A stretch of 64,000 nucleotides of DNA, taken from the NCBI RefSeq assembly GCF_036241575.1, contig NZ_CP108455.1, positions 1,564,501 through 1,628,500 of the forward strand, given 5' to 3'. This document shows, piece by piece, positions 52,245 through 61,149 of this stretch. Below the pieces are notes generated by a model, which worked only from the letters and a program-made list of their open reading frames with translations, was not told the origin of the DNA and searched no databases. Each line of letters begins with the position of its first letter. Position 1 is the first letter of the stretch. The DNA comes from Streptomyces sp. NBC_01267 (GTDB lineage Bacteria; Actinomycetota; Actinomycetes; Streptomycetales; Streptomycetaceae). The position numbers were made by a program, and so were the translations under genes.

Positions 52245-53117
52245 ATGCCCCAGCGCACCCGGCTGGACGACGCCAACTGTGCGATCGCGCAGGCCCTGGA
52301 CGTGGTGGGCGACTGGTGGACCCTGCTGATCGTGCGGGACACCGCACGCGGGGTGCACCGTTTCGACGCGCTCCAGCGGGAGCTCGGGATGTCCCGCAAG
52401 GTACTCACGGAGCGACTGCGGCTGCTGGTGGACGCGGGCGTGCTCGCCCGCGAGCCGTACCAGGACCGCCCGCCCCGGTACGAGTACCGGCTCACCGCCC
52501 GGGGCCGGGGCCTGCTCCCGGTGCTGGTCGCACTGCAGGACTGGGGGGACGCATGGGTCCTCGGGGAAGGAGAGACGATGGCCACCACGGACGAGCTGTC
52601 GAAGGAAGCCGAACGGGTGCGCGCGCTCGTCGGGACCCGCGTTCCGGAGCTGCTGCTCACCGGGTCCGACGGCGCCCCGCACGATCCGGTCGCCTCCGGC
52701 ACCCCGTACACGGTCCTGTACTGCTTCCCGAGCGCGTACGCGCGGCGCGATGCCTATCCGCCCGGTTGGGCCGGGATCCCGGGGGCGTCCGGCTGCACCC
52801 TGGAGTCCTGCACGTACCGCGACCAGCTGGCGGAGTTCACCGCTGCCGGGGCGAGCGTGCACGGGGTCTCCGCGCAGCGTCCGGACGAGCAGCGGGCGTT
52901 CGCCGAGAAGGAAGGGCTGCGCTTCCCGCTGCTGTCGGACGCCGATCTGGCGCTGACGGCGGCGCTGCGGCTGCCGACGTTCCGGGCGGCCGGGGTCAGC
53001 AGACTGAAGCGGCTGACCCTGGTGGTGGACCGGGACCGCACGATCCGCGAGGCGCTGTACCCGATCACGGACATCGAGGCGAGCGTCCGGGCCGCGCTGG
53101 CGGCGGTCAGCCGATGA
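52245..53117 (+). CDS. HxlR-type regulator fused to a peroxiredoxin (AhpC/TSA) domain
   Basis: 290 residues. Residues 1-110 are an HxlR winged helix (CAIAQALDVVGDWWTLLIVRD, SRKVLTERLRLLVDAG). Residues about 120-290 are a BCP-type peroxiredoxin with Cys184 and Cys189 in GASGCTLESCTYRDQ (the CxxxxC pattern of atypical two-Cys enzymes) followed by VHGVSAQRPDEQRAFAEKEG. It may sense peroxide with its own Prx domain and switch DNA binding, or be a regulator that is also an enzyme. Not a frameshift artefact: the frame is continuous. Confidence 0.88.
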   Translation: MPQRTRLDDANCAIAQALDVVGDWWTLLIVRDTARGVHRFDALQRELGMSRKVLTERLRLLVDAGVLAREPYQDRPPRYEYRLTARGRGLLPVLVALQDWGDAWVLGEGETMATTDELSKEAERVRALVGTRVPELLLTGSDGAPHDPVASGTPYTVLYCFPSAYARRDAYPPGWAGIPGASGCTLESCTYRDQLAEFTAAGASVHGVSAQRPDEQRAFAEKEGLRFPLLSDADLALTAALRLPTFRAAGVSRLKRLTLVVDRDRTIREALYPITDIEASVRAALAAVSR

Positions 53118-53652
53118 CCCGGGCGAGTGCGGCCCGCACTTCCGCGGCGTCGAACTCCCTTTCCGTCAGCAGGAGTTGAATCAGCAGGCCGTCGATCAGG
53201 GCCACCAGGGCGCGGGCGGTCGCGGCGTCGCCGTCGACATGGCCCCGGACGACCTCCACCAGCTGGTCCAGCCACTCGGCGGCGACCGGCCGCAACGCCT
53301 CCCGCCGCAGCGCCGCGAGATACAGCTCGTACTCCAGCCGTACCCGGCTGCGGTCCCCCGCGACGAGCCGCCCCAGAAGTCCGGTGAGCCGGTCGGCGAG
53401 CGGGTCTCCCGGCTCGTCCAGCGCGCGGGCCCAGCCCTCGACCGCGGTCTGCGGTTCGCCGTTGACCTGACGCAGGGCGGCGACCAGCAGGTCGTCGAGG
53501 GTGGCGAAGTGGTACGTCGTCGAGCCCAGCGGCACATCGGCCTCCACCGCGACGGAACGGTGACTGAGCCCCGCGATGCCCTGCTCGCCCACCACCAGGA
53601 TCGCCGCGTCGATGATGCGCCCCCGGCGGTCCGGATCGTAACGCCGGGCCAT
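53107..53652 (-). CDS. TetR-family transcriptional regulator
   Basis: 181 residues. HTH: RRGRIIDAAILVVGEQGIAG, VAVEADVPLGSTTYHFATLD. ATG overlaps the SMR stop by one base, so the two are coupled. Probably represses the SMR pump through the 20-bp palindrome at 53971. Its 3' end overlaps the convergent HxlR-Prx gene by 11 bp. Confidence 0.9.
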   Translation of the reverse strand: MARRYDPDRRGRIIDAAILVVGEQGIAGLSHRSVAVEADVPLGSTTYHFATLDDLLVAALRQVNGEPQTAVEGWARALDEPGDPLADRLTGLLGRLVAGDRSRVRLEYELYLAALRREALRPVAAEWLDQLVEVVRGHVDGDAATARALVALIDGLLIQLLLTEREFDAAEVRAALARVIG

Positions 53653-53972
53653 CAGTGGGACCCGCCGAGATTGAGCAGGACGACGCCGGCGATGACCAGA
53701 ACGATGCCGCCGAGCTTCGCGGCGCTCATCGTCTCCCCCATGAAGAGCATGCCGATGGCGGCGATGGCGGCGGTACCGGTGCCCGCCCAGATCGCGTAGG
53801 CGGTCCCCACCGACATCGACTTGAGCACCTGCGCGAGCAGGACGAAGGCCAGCAGGTACCCGGCGGCCGTCCCCAACGACGGCCACAGCTTGCTGAATCC
53901 GTCGCTGTATTTCATGGCGGTGGTCCCGCCGACTTCCGCGGCGATGGCCGCGGCGAGCAGTACGTATGGCAT
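53652..53972 (-). CDS. Small multidrug resistance (SMR/EmrE-type) efflux protein
   Basis: 106 residues, four helices. The essential membrane Glu is in YVLLAAAIAAEVGGTTAMKY (Glu14), with SVGTAYAIWAGTGTAAIAAI following as in QacE/SugE-like proteins. Exports cationic compounds by proton exchange. No ribosome site before the ATG at 53972; it may be leaderless, with the start codon inside the operator palindrome. An ATG at 53990 is an alternative. Confidence 0.92.
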   Translation of the reverse strand: MPYVLLAAAIAAEVGGTTAMKYSDGFSKLWPSLGTAAGYLLAFVLLAQVLKSMSVGTAYAIWAGTGTAAIAAIGMLFMGETMSAAKLGGIVLVIAGVVLLNLGGSH

Positions 53973-53990
53973 GTGTACGACCGTACACAT
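53971..53990. promoter_or_regulatory. TetR-type operator at the SMR start
   Basis: ATGTGTACG-AC-CGTACACAT: perfect 9-bp arms around a 2-bp centre. It covers the start codon of the SMR gene and faces the divergent membrane protein gene 71 bp away. Size and form fit a TetR dimer site. Confidence 0.75.
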
Positions 53991-54060
53991 CAAGGACGGG
54001 CTACGGTGTGCCGTCCGGTACGAAAAATCCGGCACATGACAGACGACGACGGAGTGAGCG

Positions 54061-55158
54061 GTGGCACAGAATTCGGGGCAGGGCGGGGCGTACGGCGGCG
54101 CCCCCCACGGGGGACCTCCAGGGTGGGGCTACGGCTGGATACCCCCGCAGGCACCCAAACCCGGGGTGATACCGCTGCAGCCGTTGCAGGTCAGCGATGT
54201 CCTGAGCGGGGCGGTCTCCACTGTGGGCCGCTACTGGAAGCCGCTGCTCGGGATAGCGGCGACCCTGTACGGAGGCCTGGCGGTCCTGGTGGGAGCGGCC
54301 CTGGCGATCGGCTACGCCGCGCTCTCGGACCGCATCCACACCGTCTTCGACACATCGAGGTCGTCCGACATCGACTGGGGCGACGCCGGGCCGCTGGTGA
54401 TCACCTTCGGCGCCGTCGTCCTGGTCGCCCTGCTGCTGCAGATGGTCTGCACGGGCATGATGTACGCGACGTGCGGGACCGTCCTCCAGGAAGCGGTACT
54501 GGGCCGGCCGACGACCTACCGGGCCGTCTGGCGCCGGGCCTGGTCCCGGGTCCCCTCGGTGATCGGCGCGCTGCTGCTCAGCGGACTGGCCGTCCTCGTC
54601 CCCGTGCTGCTGGTGGCCGGGGTGGCCGTCGGCCTGGTTTTCGCGGCGGCCAGTCAGCACAACACACCCCTGGCCATCACGGTGGGTGTCCTCGGCGGGG
54701 TGGCGCTGCTTCCGCTGGTGATCTGGCTGGGGGTGCTGTTCGGTCTGGCCCCGGCGGCCGTGGTGCTCGAACGCCAGGGGCCGGTCGGCGCACTGCGCCG
54801 GTCGGCCCGGCTGGTGCGCGGCGCCTGGTGGCGGACCTTCGGCATCACGCTGCTGGCCGGAGTGATCGGGGCCGCGCTGGCCTACTTCATCCAGCTCCCC
54901 TTCAACATCGCAGGCATGTTCAGCTCGTTGAGCGTGGATCTGGGCGCCCACCACTCCCCGAGCGACGCGCAGCTGTTCTCCAGTTTCCTGGGCTACACGG
55001 CGCTCGTACTGGTGGGCCAGTCCCTCAGCCAGATCTTCTCGACGACCTTCCCGCAGCTGGTGACCGGGCTGCTCTACGTCGACCGCCGGATCCGTAAGGA
55101 GAACCTGGCGCCGGCGCTCGTCGAGGCAGCAGCCGCGGACGTCACGGGTTCAGGCTGA
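54061..55158 (+). CDS. Polytopic membrane protein (glycerophosphodiesterase membrane-domain type)
   Basis: 365 residues from a GTG. A Gly/Pro-rich cytosolic start (QGGAYGGAPHGGPPGWGYGW), then about six helices with the RSARLVRGAWWRTFGI and VTGLLYVDRRIRKENLA blocks typical of actinobacterial YciC/GPDPase-memb proteins. Function unknown; no phosphodiesterase catalytic domain is attached. 17-bp overlap with the convergent DUF3616 gene. Confidence 0.8.
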   Translation: MAQNSGQGGAYGGAPHGGPPGWGYGWIPPQAPKPGVIPLQPLQVSDVLSGAVSTVGRYWKPLLGIAATLYGGLAVLVGAALAIGYAALSDRIHTVFDTSRSSDIDWGDAGPLVITFGAVVLVALLLQMVCTGMMYATCGTVLQEAVLGRPTTYRAVWRRAWSRVPSVIGALLLSGLAVLVPVLLVAGVAVGLVFAAASQHNTPLAITVGVLGGVALLPLVIWLGVLFGLAPAAVVLERQGPVGALRRSARLVRGAWWRTFGITLLAGVIGAALAYFIQLPFNIAGMFSSLSVDLGAHHSPSDAQLFSSFLGYTALVLVGQSLSQIFSTTFPQLVTGLLYVDRRIRKENLAPALVEAAAADVTGSG

Positions 55159-56542
55159 ACCAGGTGGCGCGGGACTTCTTCCACTCGTCGTGGGTGAGGT
55201 CCTTCGCCGCCGTCCCGTCCCCGTAGAGATCGGCCGACCCGTCGTCGGTGATCAGCTGGGCCCTGGCCCCCGCTGCGGACAGATCGGGTACGTCCACCAC
55301 GGCCTCCCAGCCGCCCGGGTCGCTGGTCGGCAGGTCGACCCGCTTCACCGGGGCATGGCCGGCGACGCCGTCCCACGAGTAGAGGACGTACGGATCCTCG
55401 TTGTCGTCGGCCGCCCAGGACCCGGCCACGATCAGGTACTGGTCGGCCGCGTTCTTCCTGATGTCCCGGACGGAGAGACCGCCGAGGTCCAGTTCGATCG
55501 GCTCGCCGAAGGTGGCCTTCTTGCCGGTGACGACCTCGTCCATGTCGGTGACCGGCACGATCAGCGCCTTGCCGCCGCTCTTCGGCGGGACCAGCGGCGC
55601 CCGGAAGCCGAGGTAGGCGGTGGTGGTCGAGCCGGGGGCGAACTCCAGTCCCTCGATGTTGAATCCGTCGATCTGCTTGGGGACCTGGCCCTCCTCCGTA
55701 CCGGCGGCGAAGCCCAGACGGTCGCCGTTCTTCCGGTCCCAGGCGACCAGGTCGTCACGGAGCTTCGGGTACGAGCCGGCCACCTTGAGCTCCGTCGCGG
55801 CGCCGGATCCGGTCACCCGGGTGGTGAAGATCCGGTTGCGGTCGGGCTTGTACTTCCCGTCCTTGTTGTTGCCCAGCGAACCGGTCCAGTAGATGGTGTC
55901 GCCGACCCGGGCCGCGGCCTCCATGTCGATCTCCTTGTCGGCGCCGAGCGCGCCGCTGACGTCCCAGCTCTTCACGGGCGCGCCGGAGACCGAACCGTCG
56001 TACAGCCGGAGGGTGTTGGACTCGTCGTCGGCCACCACCAGATAGCCGTCGCCGACGGACACGGCGGCCGAGGCGTCGGAGGAACCGGTGAAGTAGCGGG
56101 TGTCCGCGCTGTGTTGCACGGCCGCGGACGCCGCGTAGTGCAGGGTCCTGGTGGCGGTCTTGCCACCGAGACCGGTGACCTTGAGGGTGAGATCGGTGTA
56201 GCCCTGACCGTGGGCGGTGACCGTGACCCGCCGGGTGCCGCCGGTGCCGGTGACGGCGACATCACCCGTACCGGCGACGGAGGACTTGGAGCTGGCCGAG
56301 GCCGCCACGGTGAGCGCCGAGGCGTCCGCGCCGCTCTGGGCGACGGTGACCGTGACCGTGGGGTCGCCGGTCGCACCGACGGCGCCGGAGAGGTATCCGG
56401 CCGACAAGGAGAGCGTCGGCGTGCCGTAACTCGCGGCGTGCGCCGGGGCGTTGAGGCCTCCGAGGGCCAGGGAGAAGAGTCCGCTCGCGGCGGCGACTGC
56501 GGCTACGGTCCTGCGGCGGGACGGAAAAGCAGAGGACAGCAC
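55142..56542 (-). CDS. Secreted DUF3616-family beta-propeller-like protein
   Basis: 466 residues from the GTG at 56542 with GAGAGGGA upstream. Twin-arginine-like signal (RRRTVAAVAAASGLFSLALG, ending PAHA), a Thr/Val-rich domain to about residue 130, then DUF3616: YFTGSSDASAAVSVGDGYLV, EIDMEAAARVGDTIYWTGSL, FNIEGLEFAP. Family members are exported and of unknown activity; a phytase/esterase-like propeller is sometimes suggested. Its own terminator was not seen. Confidence 0.85.
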   Translation of the reverse strand: MLSSAFPSRRRTVAAVAAASGLFSLALGGLNAPAHAASYGTPTLSLSAGYLSGAVGATGDPTVTVTVAQSGADASALTVAASASSKSSVAGTGDVAVTGTGGTRRVTVTAHGQGYTDLTLKVTGLGGKTATRTLHYAASAAVQHSADTRYFTGSSDASAAVSVGDGYLVVADDESNTLRLYDGSVSGAPVKSWDVSGALGADKEIDMEAAARVGDTIYWTGSLGNNKDGKYKPDRNRIFTTRVTGSGAATELKVAGSYPKLRDDLVAWDRKNGDRLGFAAGTEEGQVPKQIDGFNIEGLEFAPGSTTTAYLGFRAPLVPPKSGGKALIVPVTDMDEVVTGKKATFGEPIELDLGGLSVRDIRKNAADQYLIVAGSWAADDNEDPYVLYSWDGVAGHAPVKRVDLPTSDPGGWEAVVDVPDLSAAGARAQLITDDGSADLYGDGTAAKDLTHDEWKKSRATWFSLNP

Positions 56543-56639
56543 GGGGTCCCTCTCGTCGTGGGGGGTGTGTCGACGAGAAGGCTCCGGTCTCCCCGCCAAC
56601 TACGAGCGGACACGCTACGTACGGCAGGCGAACACCGCA

Positions 56640-56673
56640 ATACGGCCCCGGTGCGGGTGCACCGGGGCCGTAT
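56640..56673 (-). terminator. Terminator of the SUF operon
   Basis: Perfect 15-bp stem (56640-56654 with 56659-56673), loop GGGT, 17 bp beyond the last stop codon of the leftward suf operon. Confidence 0.85.
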
Positions 56674-56689
56674 CGGGGACGAGCGGAGG

Positions 56690-57028
56690 TCAGACGTTGA
56701 AGCCGAGGGCGCGCAGCTGCTCGCGGCCGTCGTCCGTGATCTTGTCCGGGCCCCACGGCGGCATCCAGACCCAGTTGATCTTCAGCTCGTTGACAATGCC
56801 TTCGGTCGCCGACTTCGCCTGGTCCTCGATGACGTCGGTCAGCGGGCAGGCCGCGGACGTCAGCGTCATGTCGAGCGTCGCGATGTTCGCGTCGTCGATG
56901 TGAATGCCGTAGATCAGCCCGAGGTTGACGACGTCGATCCCCAGCTCGGGGTCGACGACGTCGTACAGCGCCTCACGGACCTCCTCCTCGGAGGCCGGCT
57001 TGATCGTGGCGGTCTCGTTCTCGCTCAT
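56690..57028 (-). CDS. sufT: MIP18/DUF59 iron-sulphur assembly factor (SufT-like)
   Basis: 112 residues; ATG overlaps the sufU stop by 4 bp. VREALYDVVDPELGIDVVNL and MTLTSAACPLTDVIEDQAK (with the conserved Cys) are the MIP18 blocks. Last gene of the operon; supports maturation of Fe-S proteins. Confidence 0.9.
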   Translation of the reverse strand: MSENETATIKPASEEEVREALYDVVDPELGIDVVNLGLIYGIHIDDANIATLDMTLTSAACPLTDVIEDQAKSATEGIVNELKINWVWMPPWGPDKITDDGREQLRALGFNV

Positions 57029-57480
57029 GCGGTCTTCCCTTCGGACAGCGCCTGCGCCGTCGCGTCCTTCCACGCCATCCAACTCAGCAGCGCGCACTTG
57101 ACGCGCGCCGGGTACTTCGAGACGCCGGCGAACGCGACCGCGTCCTCCAGCACCTCCTCCATCGCGTCGTCCGGCTCGATCTGGCCCCTGGACTGCATCA
57201 GTTCCAGGAAGGTCGCCTGGATCTTCTGCGCGTCGGCCAGTTCCTTGCCGACCAGCAGCTCGTTCATCACCGAGGCACTGGCCTGGCTGATGGAGCAGCC
57301 CTGCCCCTCGTACGACACGTCCGTGATGCGGTCGCCGTCGTACTTCACGCGCAGCGTGATCTCGTCGCCGCACGTCGGGTTGACATGGTGCACCTCGGCG
57401 TCGCCGTCACGAAGACCGCGCCCGTGCGGGTGCTTGTAGTGGTCCAGGATCACTTCCTGGTACATCGAATCCAGCTTCAC
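57025..57480 (-). CDS. sufU: SufU, IscU-like sulphur acceptor/zinc protein
   Basis: 151 residues. Conserved cysteines in VNPTCGDEITLRV, YEGQGCSISQASASVMNELL and VKCALLSWMAWKDA; the insertion typical of SufU against IscU is present. Accepts sulphur from SufS. Coupled to sufT and 42 bp after sufS. Confidence 0.94.
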   Translation of the reverse strand: MKLDSMYQEVILDHYKHPHGRGLRDGDAEVHHVNPTCGDEITLRVKYDGDRITDVSYEGQGCSISQASASVMNELLVGKELADAQKIQATFLELMQSRGQIEPDDAMEEVLEDAVAFAGVSKYPARVKCALLSWMAWKDATAQALSEGKTA

Positions 57481-57522
57481 GATCCAGTCCCTACCCGATG
57501 TGCTCGTCTGTCTAGCCGGTGG

Positions 57523-58779
57523 CTAGCCGAAGAAGTTCCGTACATGTTCCAGGCCGTCCACCAGGGCGTCGACCTCGGCAGGCGTGGAGTACAGATAGAA
57601 CGACGCTCGCGTGGTCGCAGGAATTCCGTACCGGAGGCAGACCGGCCGCGCGCAGTGGTGGCCGACCCGGACCGCGATGCCTTCCTCGTCGAGGACCTGG
57701 CCCACGTCGTGCGGGTGGATGTCGCCGAGCGTGAAGGAGATCGTCGCGCCCCGGTCCAGCGAGCTGGAGGGGCCGATGAACCGCAGGTCGGGGACCTCGC
57801 CGAGGCGCTTCATCGCGTACTCGGTGAGCGCGTGCTCATGAGCGGCGATCTTGTCCATGCCGATCGCGGAGAGGTAGTCCACGGCCGCACCGAGGCCGAC
57901 GGCCTGGGCGATCGGGGGGGTACCCGCCTCGAACTTGTGCGGCGCGGGGGCGTAGGTCGACGAGTGCATCGACACGGTCTCGATCATCTCGCCGCCACCG
58001 AGGAACGGCGGGAGGTCCTCCAGGAGCTCCTGGCGGCCCCAGAGGACACCGATGCCGGTCGGGCCGACCATCTTGTGGCCGGTGAAGGCCACGAAGTCGG
58101 CCTGCAGCGCCTGGACGTCGAGCACCATGTGCGGCGCGGCCTGCGAGGCGTCGATGCAGACCAGCGCGCCGACCTGCTGGGCCCGCCGGATGATCGCCTC
58201 GACCGGGTTGACCGTGCCCATCAGGTTGGAGACCAGCGTGAAGGAGACGATCTTCGTCTTCTCGGTGATGATCTCTTCGATGTCGGACAGGTCGAGCCGG
58301 CCGTCGTCGGTGAGGCCGAACCACTTCAGCTTCGCGCCGGTGCGCTGCGAGAGCAGCTGCCACGGCACGATGTTGGAGTGGTGCTCCATCTCCGTGATGA
58401 CGATCTCGGTCTCGTGGTCGACGCGGTAGGGCTCATCGGCCCAACCGAGCATGTTGGCGACGAGGTTGAGCGACTCCGAGGCGTTCTTGGTGAAGATCAC
58501 CTCGTCGCGGCTCGGTGCGTTGATGAAGGCGGCGACCTTGTCGCGGGCACCTTCGTACAGCGCCGTGGCCTCCTCGGCGAGCACGTGCACGCCACGGTGG
58601 ACGTTGGCGTTGTGCTGTTCGTAGTACTCGTTCAGCGCATCGAGCACCTGACGCGGCTTCTGCGAGGTCGCCGCGTTGTCCAGGTAAACGATCTTCTTCC
58701 CGTCGTGGACCAGACGATCCAGCAGGGGGAAGTCCTTGCGGATCGCCTCGGTGTCGAGCAGGCCCGGCAGCTGTGTCAC
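57523..58779 (-). CDS. sufS: SufS cysteine desulfurase
   Basis: 418 residues, GTG start overlapping sufC by 4 bp. PLP lysine in FVAFTGHKMVGPTGIGVLWG; catalytic cysteine in VRVGHHCARPVCLRYG. Group II desulfurase that makes persulfide from L-cysteine for SufU. Confidence 0.96.
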   Translation of the reverse strand: MTQLPGLLDTEAIRKDFPLLDRLVHDGKKIVYLDNAATSQKPRQVLDALNEYYEQHNANVHRGVHVLAEEATALYEGARDKVAAFINAPSRDEVIFTKNASESLNLVANMLGWADEPYRVDHETEIVITEMEHHSNIVPWQLLSQRTGAKLKWFGLTDDGRLDLSDIEEIITEKTKIVSFTLVSNLMGTVNPVEAIIRRAQQVGALVCIDASQAAPHMVLDVQALQADFVAFTGHKMVGPTGIGVLWGRQELLEDLPPFLGGGEMIETVSMHSSTYAPAPHKFEAGTPPIAQAVGLGAAVDYLSAIGMDKIAAHEHALTEYAMKRLGEVPDLRFIGPSSSLDRGATISFTLGDIHPHDVGQVLDEEGIAVRVGHHCARPVCLRYGIPATTRASFYLYSTPAEVDALVDGLEHVRNFFG

Positions 58780-59540
58780 GCGGCTGCGCCACCCTTCGTG
58801 TAGGCCTCGTAGCCCTCGTTCTCCAGCTTGTCGGCGAGCTCGGGGCCACCGGACTCGGCGATCCGGCCGTTCGCGAAGACGTGCACGAAGTCGGGCTTGA
58901 TGTAGCGCAGGATGCGCGTGTAGTGCGTGATCAGCAGGGTGCCGACCTCGCCGCCCTCGCGGACGCGGTTGACGCCGTCGGAGACCTGGCGCAGCGCGTC
59001 GACGTCCAGGCCGGAGTCGGTCTCGTCGAGGATCGCGATCTTCGGCTTGAGCAGCTCCAGCTGAAGGATCTCGTGGCGCTTCTTCTCACCGCCGGAGAAG
59101 CCCTCGTTGACGTTGCGCTCGGCGAAGGCCGGGTCCATCTGGAGGGTCTCCATGGCCGTCTTGACCTCCTTCACCCAGGTACGCAGCTTGGGCGCCTCGC
59201 CACGGATGGCGGTGGCCGACGTGCGGAGGAAGTTGGAGACCGAGACGCCGGGGACCTCGACCGGGTACTGCATGGCGAGGAAGACGCCGGCGCGGGCGCG
59301 CTCGTCGACGGTCATCTCCAGGACGTCCTCGCCGTCGAGGGTGACGGTGCCGCTGGTGATCGTGTACTTGGGGTGCCCCGCGAGGGAGTACGCCAGCGTC
59401 GACTTGCCGGAGCCGTTGGGGCCCATGATGGCGTGGGTCTCGCCCTGCTTCACGGTCAGGTCGACGCCCTTGAGGATCTCCTTCGTACCGTTCTCGGTTT
59501 CGACGGAGACGTGCAGGTCGCGGATTTCAAGCGTTGCCAT
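58776..59540 (-). CDS. sufC: SufC, ATPase of the SufBCD scaffold
   Basis: 254 residues from the ATG at 59540. Walker A GPNGSGKST, ABC signature variant FSGGEKKR, Walker B KIAILDETDSGLDVDALR. Non-transporter ABC ATPase driving Fe-S cluster assembly on SufBD. Confidence 0.96.
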   Translation of the reverse strand: MATLEIRDLHVSVETENGTKEILKGVDLTVKQGETHAIMGPNGSGKSTLAYSLAGHPKYTITSGTVTLDGEDVLEMTVDERARAGVFLAMQYPVEVPGVSVSNFLRTSATAIRGEAPKLRTWVKEVKTAMETLQMDPAFAERNVNEGFSGGEKKRHEILQLELLKPKIAILDETDSGLDVDALRQVSDGVNRVREGGEVGTLLITHYTRILRYIKPDFVHVFANGRIAESGGPELADKLENEGYEAYTKGGAAA

Positions 59541-59547
59541 GGGTGAC

Positions 59548-59865
59548 TCAGGACTCCTGGGATACGGAGACGAGCACATCGTCCCCTTCGATCTTTACGG
59601 GGTAAACGGGGACGGGGCGCGTCGCGGGAAGGCCGGACGGCTTGCCGGTACGGAGGTCGAAGCTGGAACCGTGCAGCCAGCACTCGATGGTGCAGTCCTC
59701 GACCTCGCCCTCGGAGAGCGAGACGTTCGCGTGCGAGCAGATGTCGTTGATGGCGAACACCTCCCCCTCGGTACGGACGACCGAGACCGGCGTGGAGTCG
59801 ATTTCCACCCGCTTCGGGGTGTCCTCCTCCAGCTCGCTCAGCCCACAGACTCGGACGAAGGCCAT
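59548..59865 (-). CDS. Rieske-type ferredoxin in the suf operon
   Basis: 105 residues. [2Fe-2S] ligands CSH and CWLH in NDICSHANVSLSEGEVEDC and IECWLHGSSFDL. Resembles dioxygenase ferredoxin subunits (HcaC-like) but no oxygenase is near; in actinobacterial suf operons it probably supplies electrons for cluster assembly. Confidence 0.92.
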   Translation of the reverse strand: MAFVRVCGLSELEEDTPKRVEIDSTPVSVVRTEGEVFAINDICSHANVSLSEGEVEDCTIECWLHGSSFDLRTGKPSGLPATRPVPVYPVKIEGDDVLVSVSQES

Positions 59866-61082
59866 CAGACCGAAGCCTCCAGCTCTGCGTCGATCTTGGC
59901 GAGCAGCCGCTCCTCGACATCCGGGAGGCCGATCTGCTGGACCAGCTCGGCGAAGAAGCCCCGGACGACCAGGCGGCGGGCCTCGCCCTCCGGAATGCCA
60001 CGGGACTGCAGGTAGAAGAGCTGCGAGTCGTCGAAGCGGCCGGTCGCCGACGCGTGTCCCGCACCGGCGATCTCACCGGTCTCGATCTCCAGGTTCGGCA
60101 CCGAGTCGACCCGTGCGCCGTCCGTGAGGACGAGGTTGCGGTTGAGCTCGTACGAGTCGGTGCCCTCGGCGGCGGCCCGGATCAGGACGTCGCCGATCCA
60201 TACGGCGTGCGCGTCCTGGCCCTGCAGCGCGCCCTTGTAGGCCACGTTCGACCTGCAGTTGGGGGCATTGTGGTCGACGAGGAGGCGGTGCTCCTGGTGC
60301 TGTCCCTGGTCGGTGAAGTACAGGCCGAAGAGCTCGGCCTCGCCGCCGGGGCCCGCGTACTGCACGCGGGGGTGGAGCCGTACGAGGTCGCCGCCGAAGG
60401 TGACCACGACCGACTTGAACGAGGCGTCCCTGCCCACCAGCGCGTTGTGCTGCGCCACGTGGACGGCCTCGGGCTCCCAGTCCTGGACGGAGACGACGGT
60501 CAGCTTCGCCCCGTCGCCCAGGATGTAGTCGACATTGGCCGCGAGCTGCGCGTCACCGGTGTGGTCGATGACCACGACGGCCTCGGCGAAGGCGCCGAGC
60601 TCGATGACCTGGTGGCCGTAGGCGGTGCCGCCCAGACCGCGCACGGCGATCCGGATCGGCTCGCTGAGCACGGCTTCCTTGGGCACCGAGACGACGGACG
60701 CCTTCTCGAAGGAGGAGAACGCCTGGGCGGCGACCCGGTCCACGGGCGTACCGGCCCTGCCGATGCGCGCGTCGTCACGGCCGACGGTCTCGACGGTCAC
60801 GCCCTCGGGGGCGGACACCTCGATCTGGACGCCGCTGCCGGACGCGACGGCGGTGCCGTCGTGCAGGCCCTTGAGGCGTTCCAGCGGGGTGAACCGCCAC
60901 TCCTCCTCGCGACCGCGGGGGACCGGGAAGTCCGCCACGTCGAAGGACGGGGGCGCGCTCATGCGGGTGGCGACGGTGGACTCGGCAGCCACCGCGATGG
61001 ACCCGGCAGTGGTGGAACCTGCCGGAGGGGGTCCCCCCGCTCGGGCGGAGCCGAGAGTGGGGGAATTCTGAGCCTCAGCCAT
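59865..61082 (-). CDS. sufD: SufD scaffold subunit
   Basis: 405 residues. Beta-helix core with RIAVRGLGGTAYGHQVIELG, LYFTDQGQHQEHRLLVDHNA and NCRSNVAYKGALQGQDAHAV, ending ARRLVVRGFFAELVQQIGLP. Pairs with SufB to bind the nascent cluster. Stop overlaps the ferredoxin start. Confidence 0.95.
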   Translation of the reverse strand: MAEAQNSPTLGSARAGGPPPAGSTTAGSIAVAAESTVATRMSAPPSFDVADFPVPRGREEEWRFTPLERLKGLHDGTAVASGSGVQIEVSAPEGVTVETVGRDDARIGRAGTPVDRVAAQAFSSFEKASVVSVPKEAVLSEPIRIAVRGLGGTAYGHQVIELGAFAEAVVVIDHTGDAQLAANVDYILGDGAKLTVVSVQDWEPEAVHVAQHNALVGRDASFKSVVVTFGGDLVRLHPRVQYAGPGGEAELFGLYFTDQGQHQEHRLLVDHNAPNCRSNVAYKGALQGQDAHAVWIGDVLIRAAAEGTDSYELNRNLVLTDGARVDSVPNLEIETGEIAGAGHASATGRFDDSQLFYLQSRGIPEGEARRLVVRGFFAELVQQIGLPDVEERLLAKIDAELEASV

Positions 61083-61149
61083 GGCTGTCGTCGTGCTCGC
61101 TTTCTGATGAATACGTCTGGGTCGGGCGAGGGAGCGGGGAGGGTGGCGG

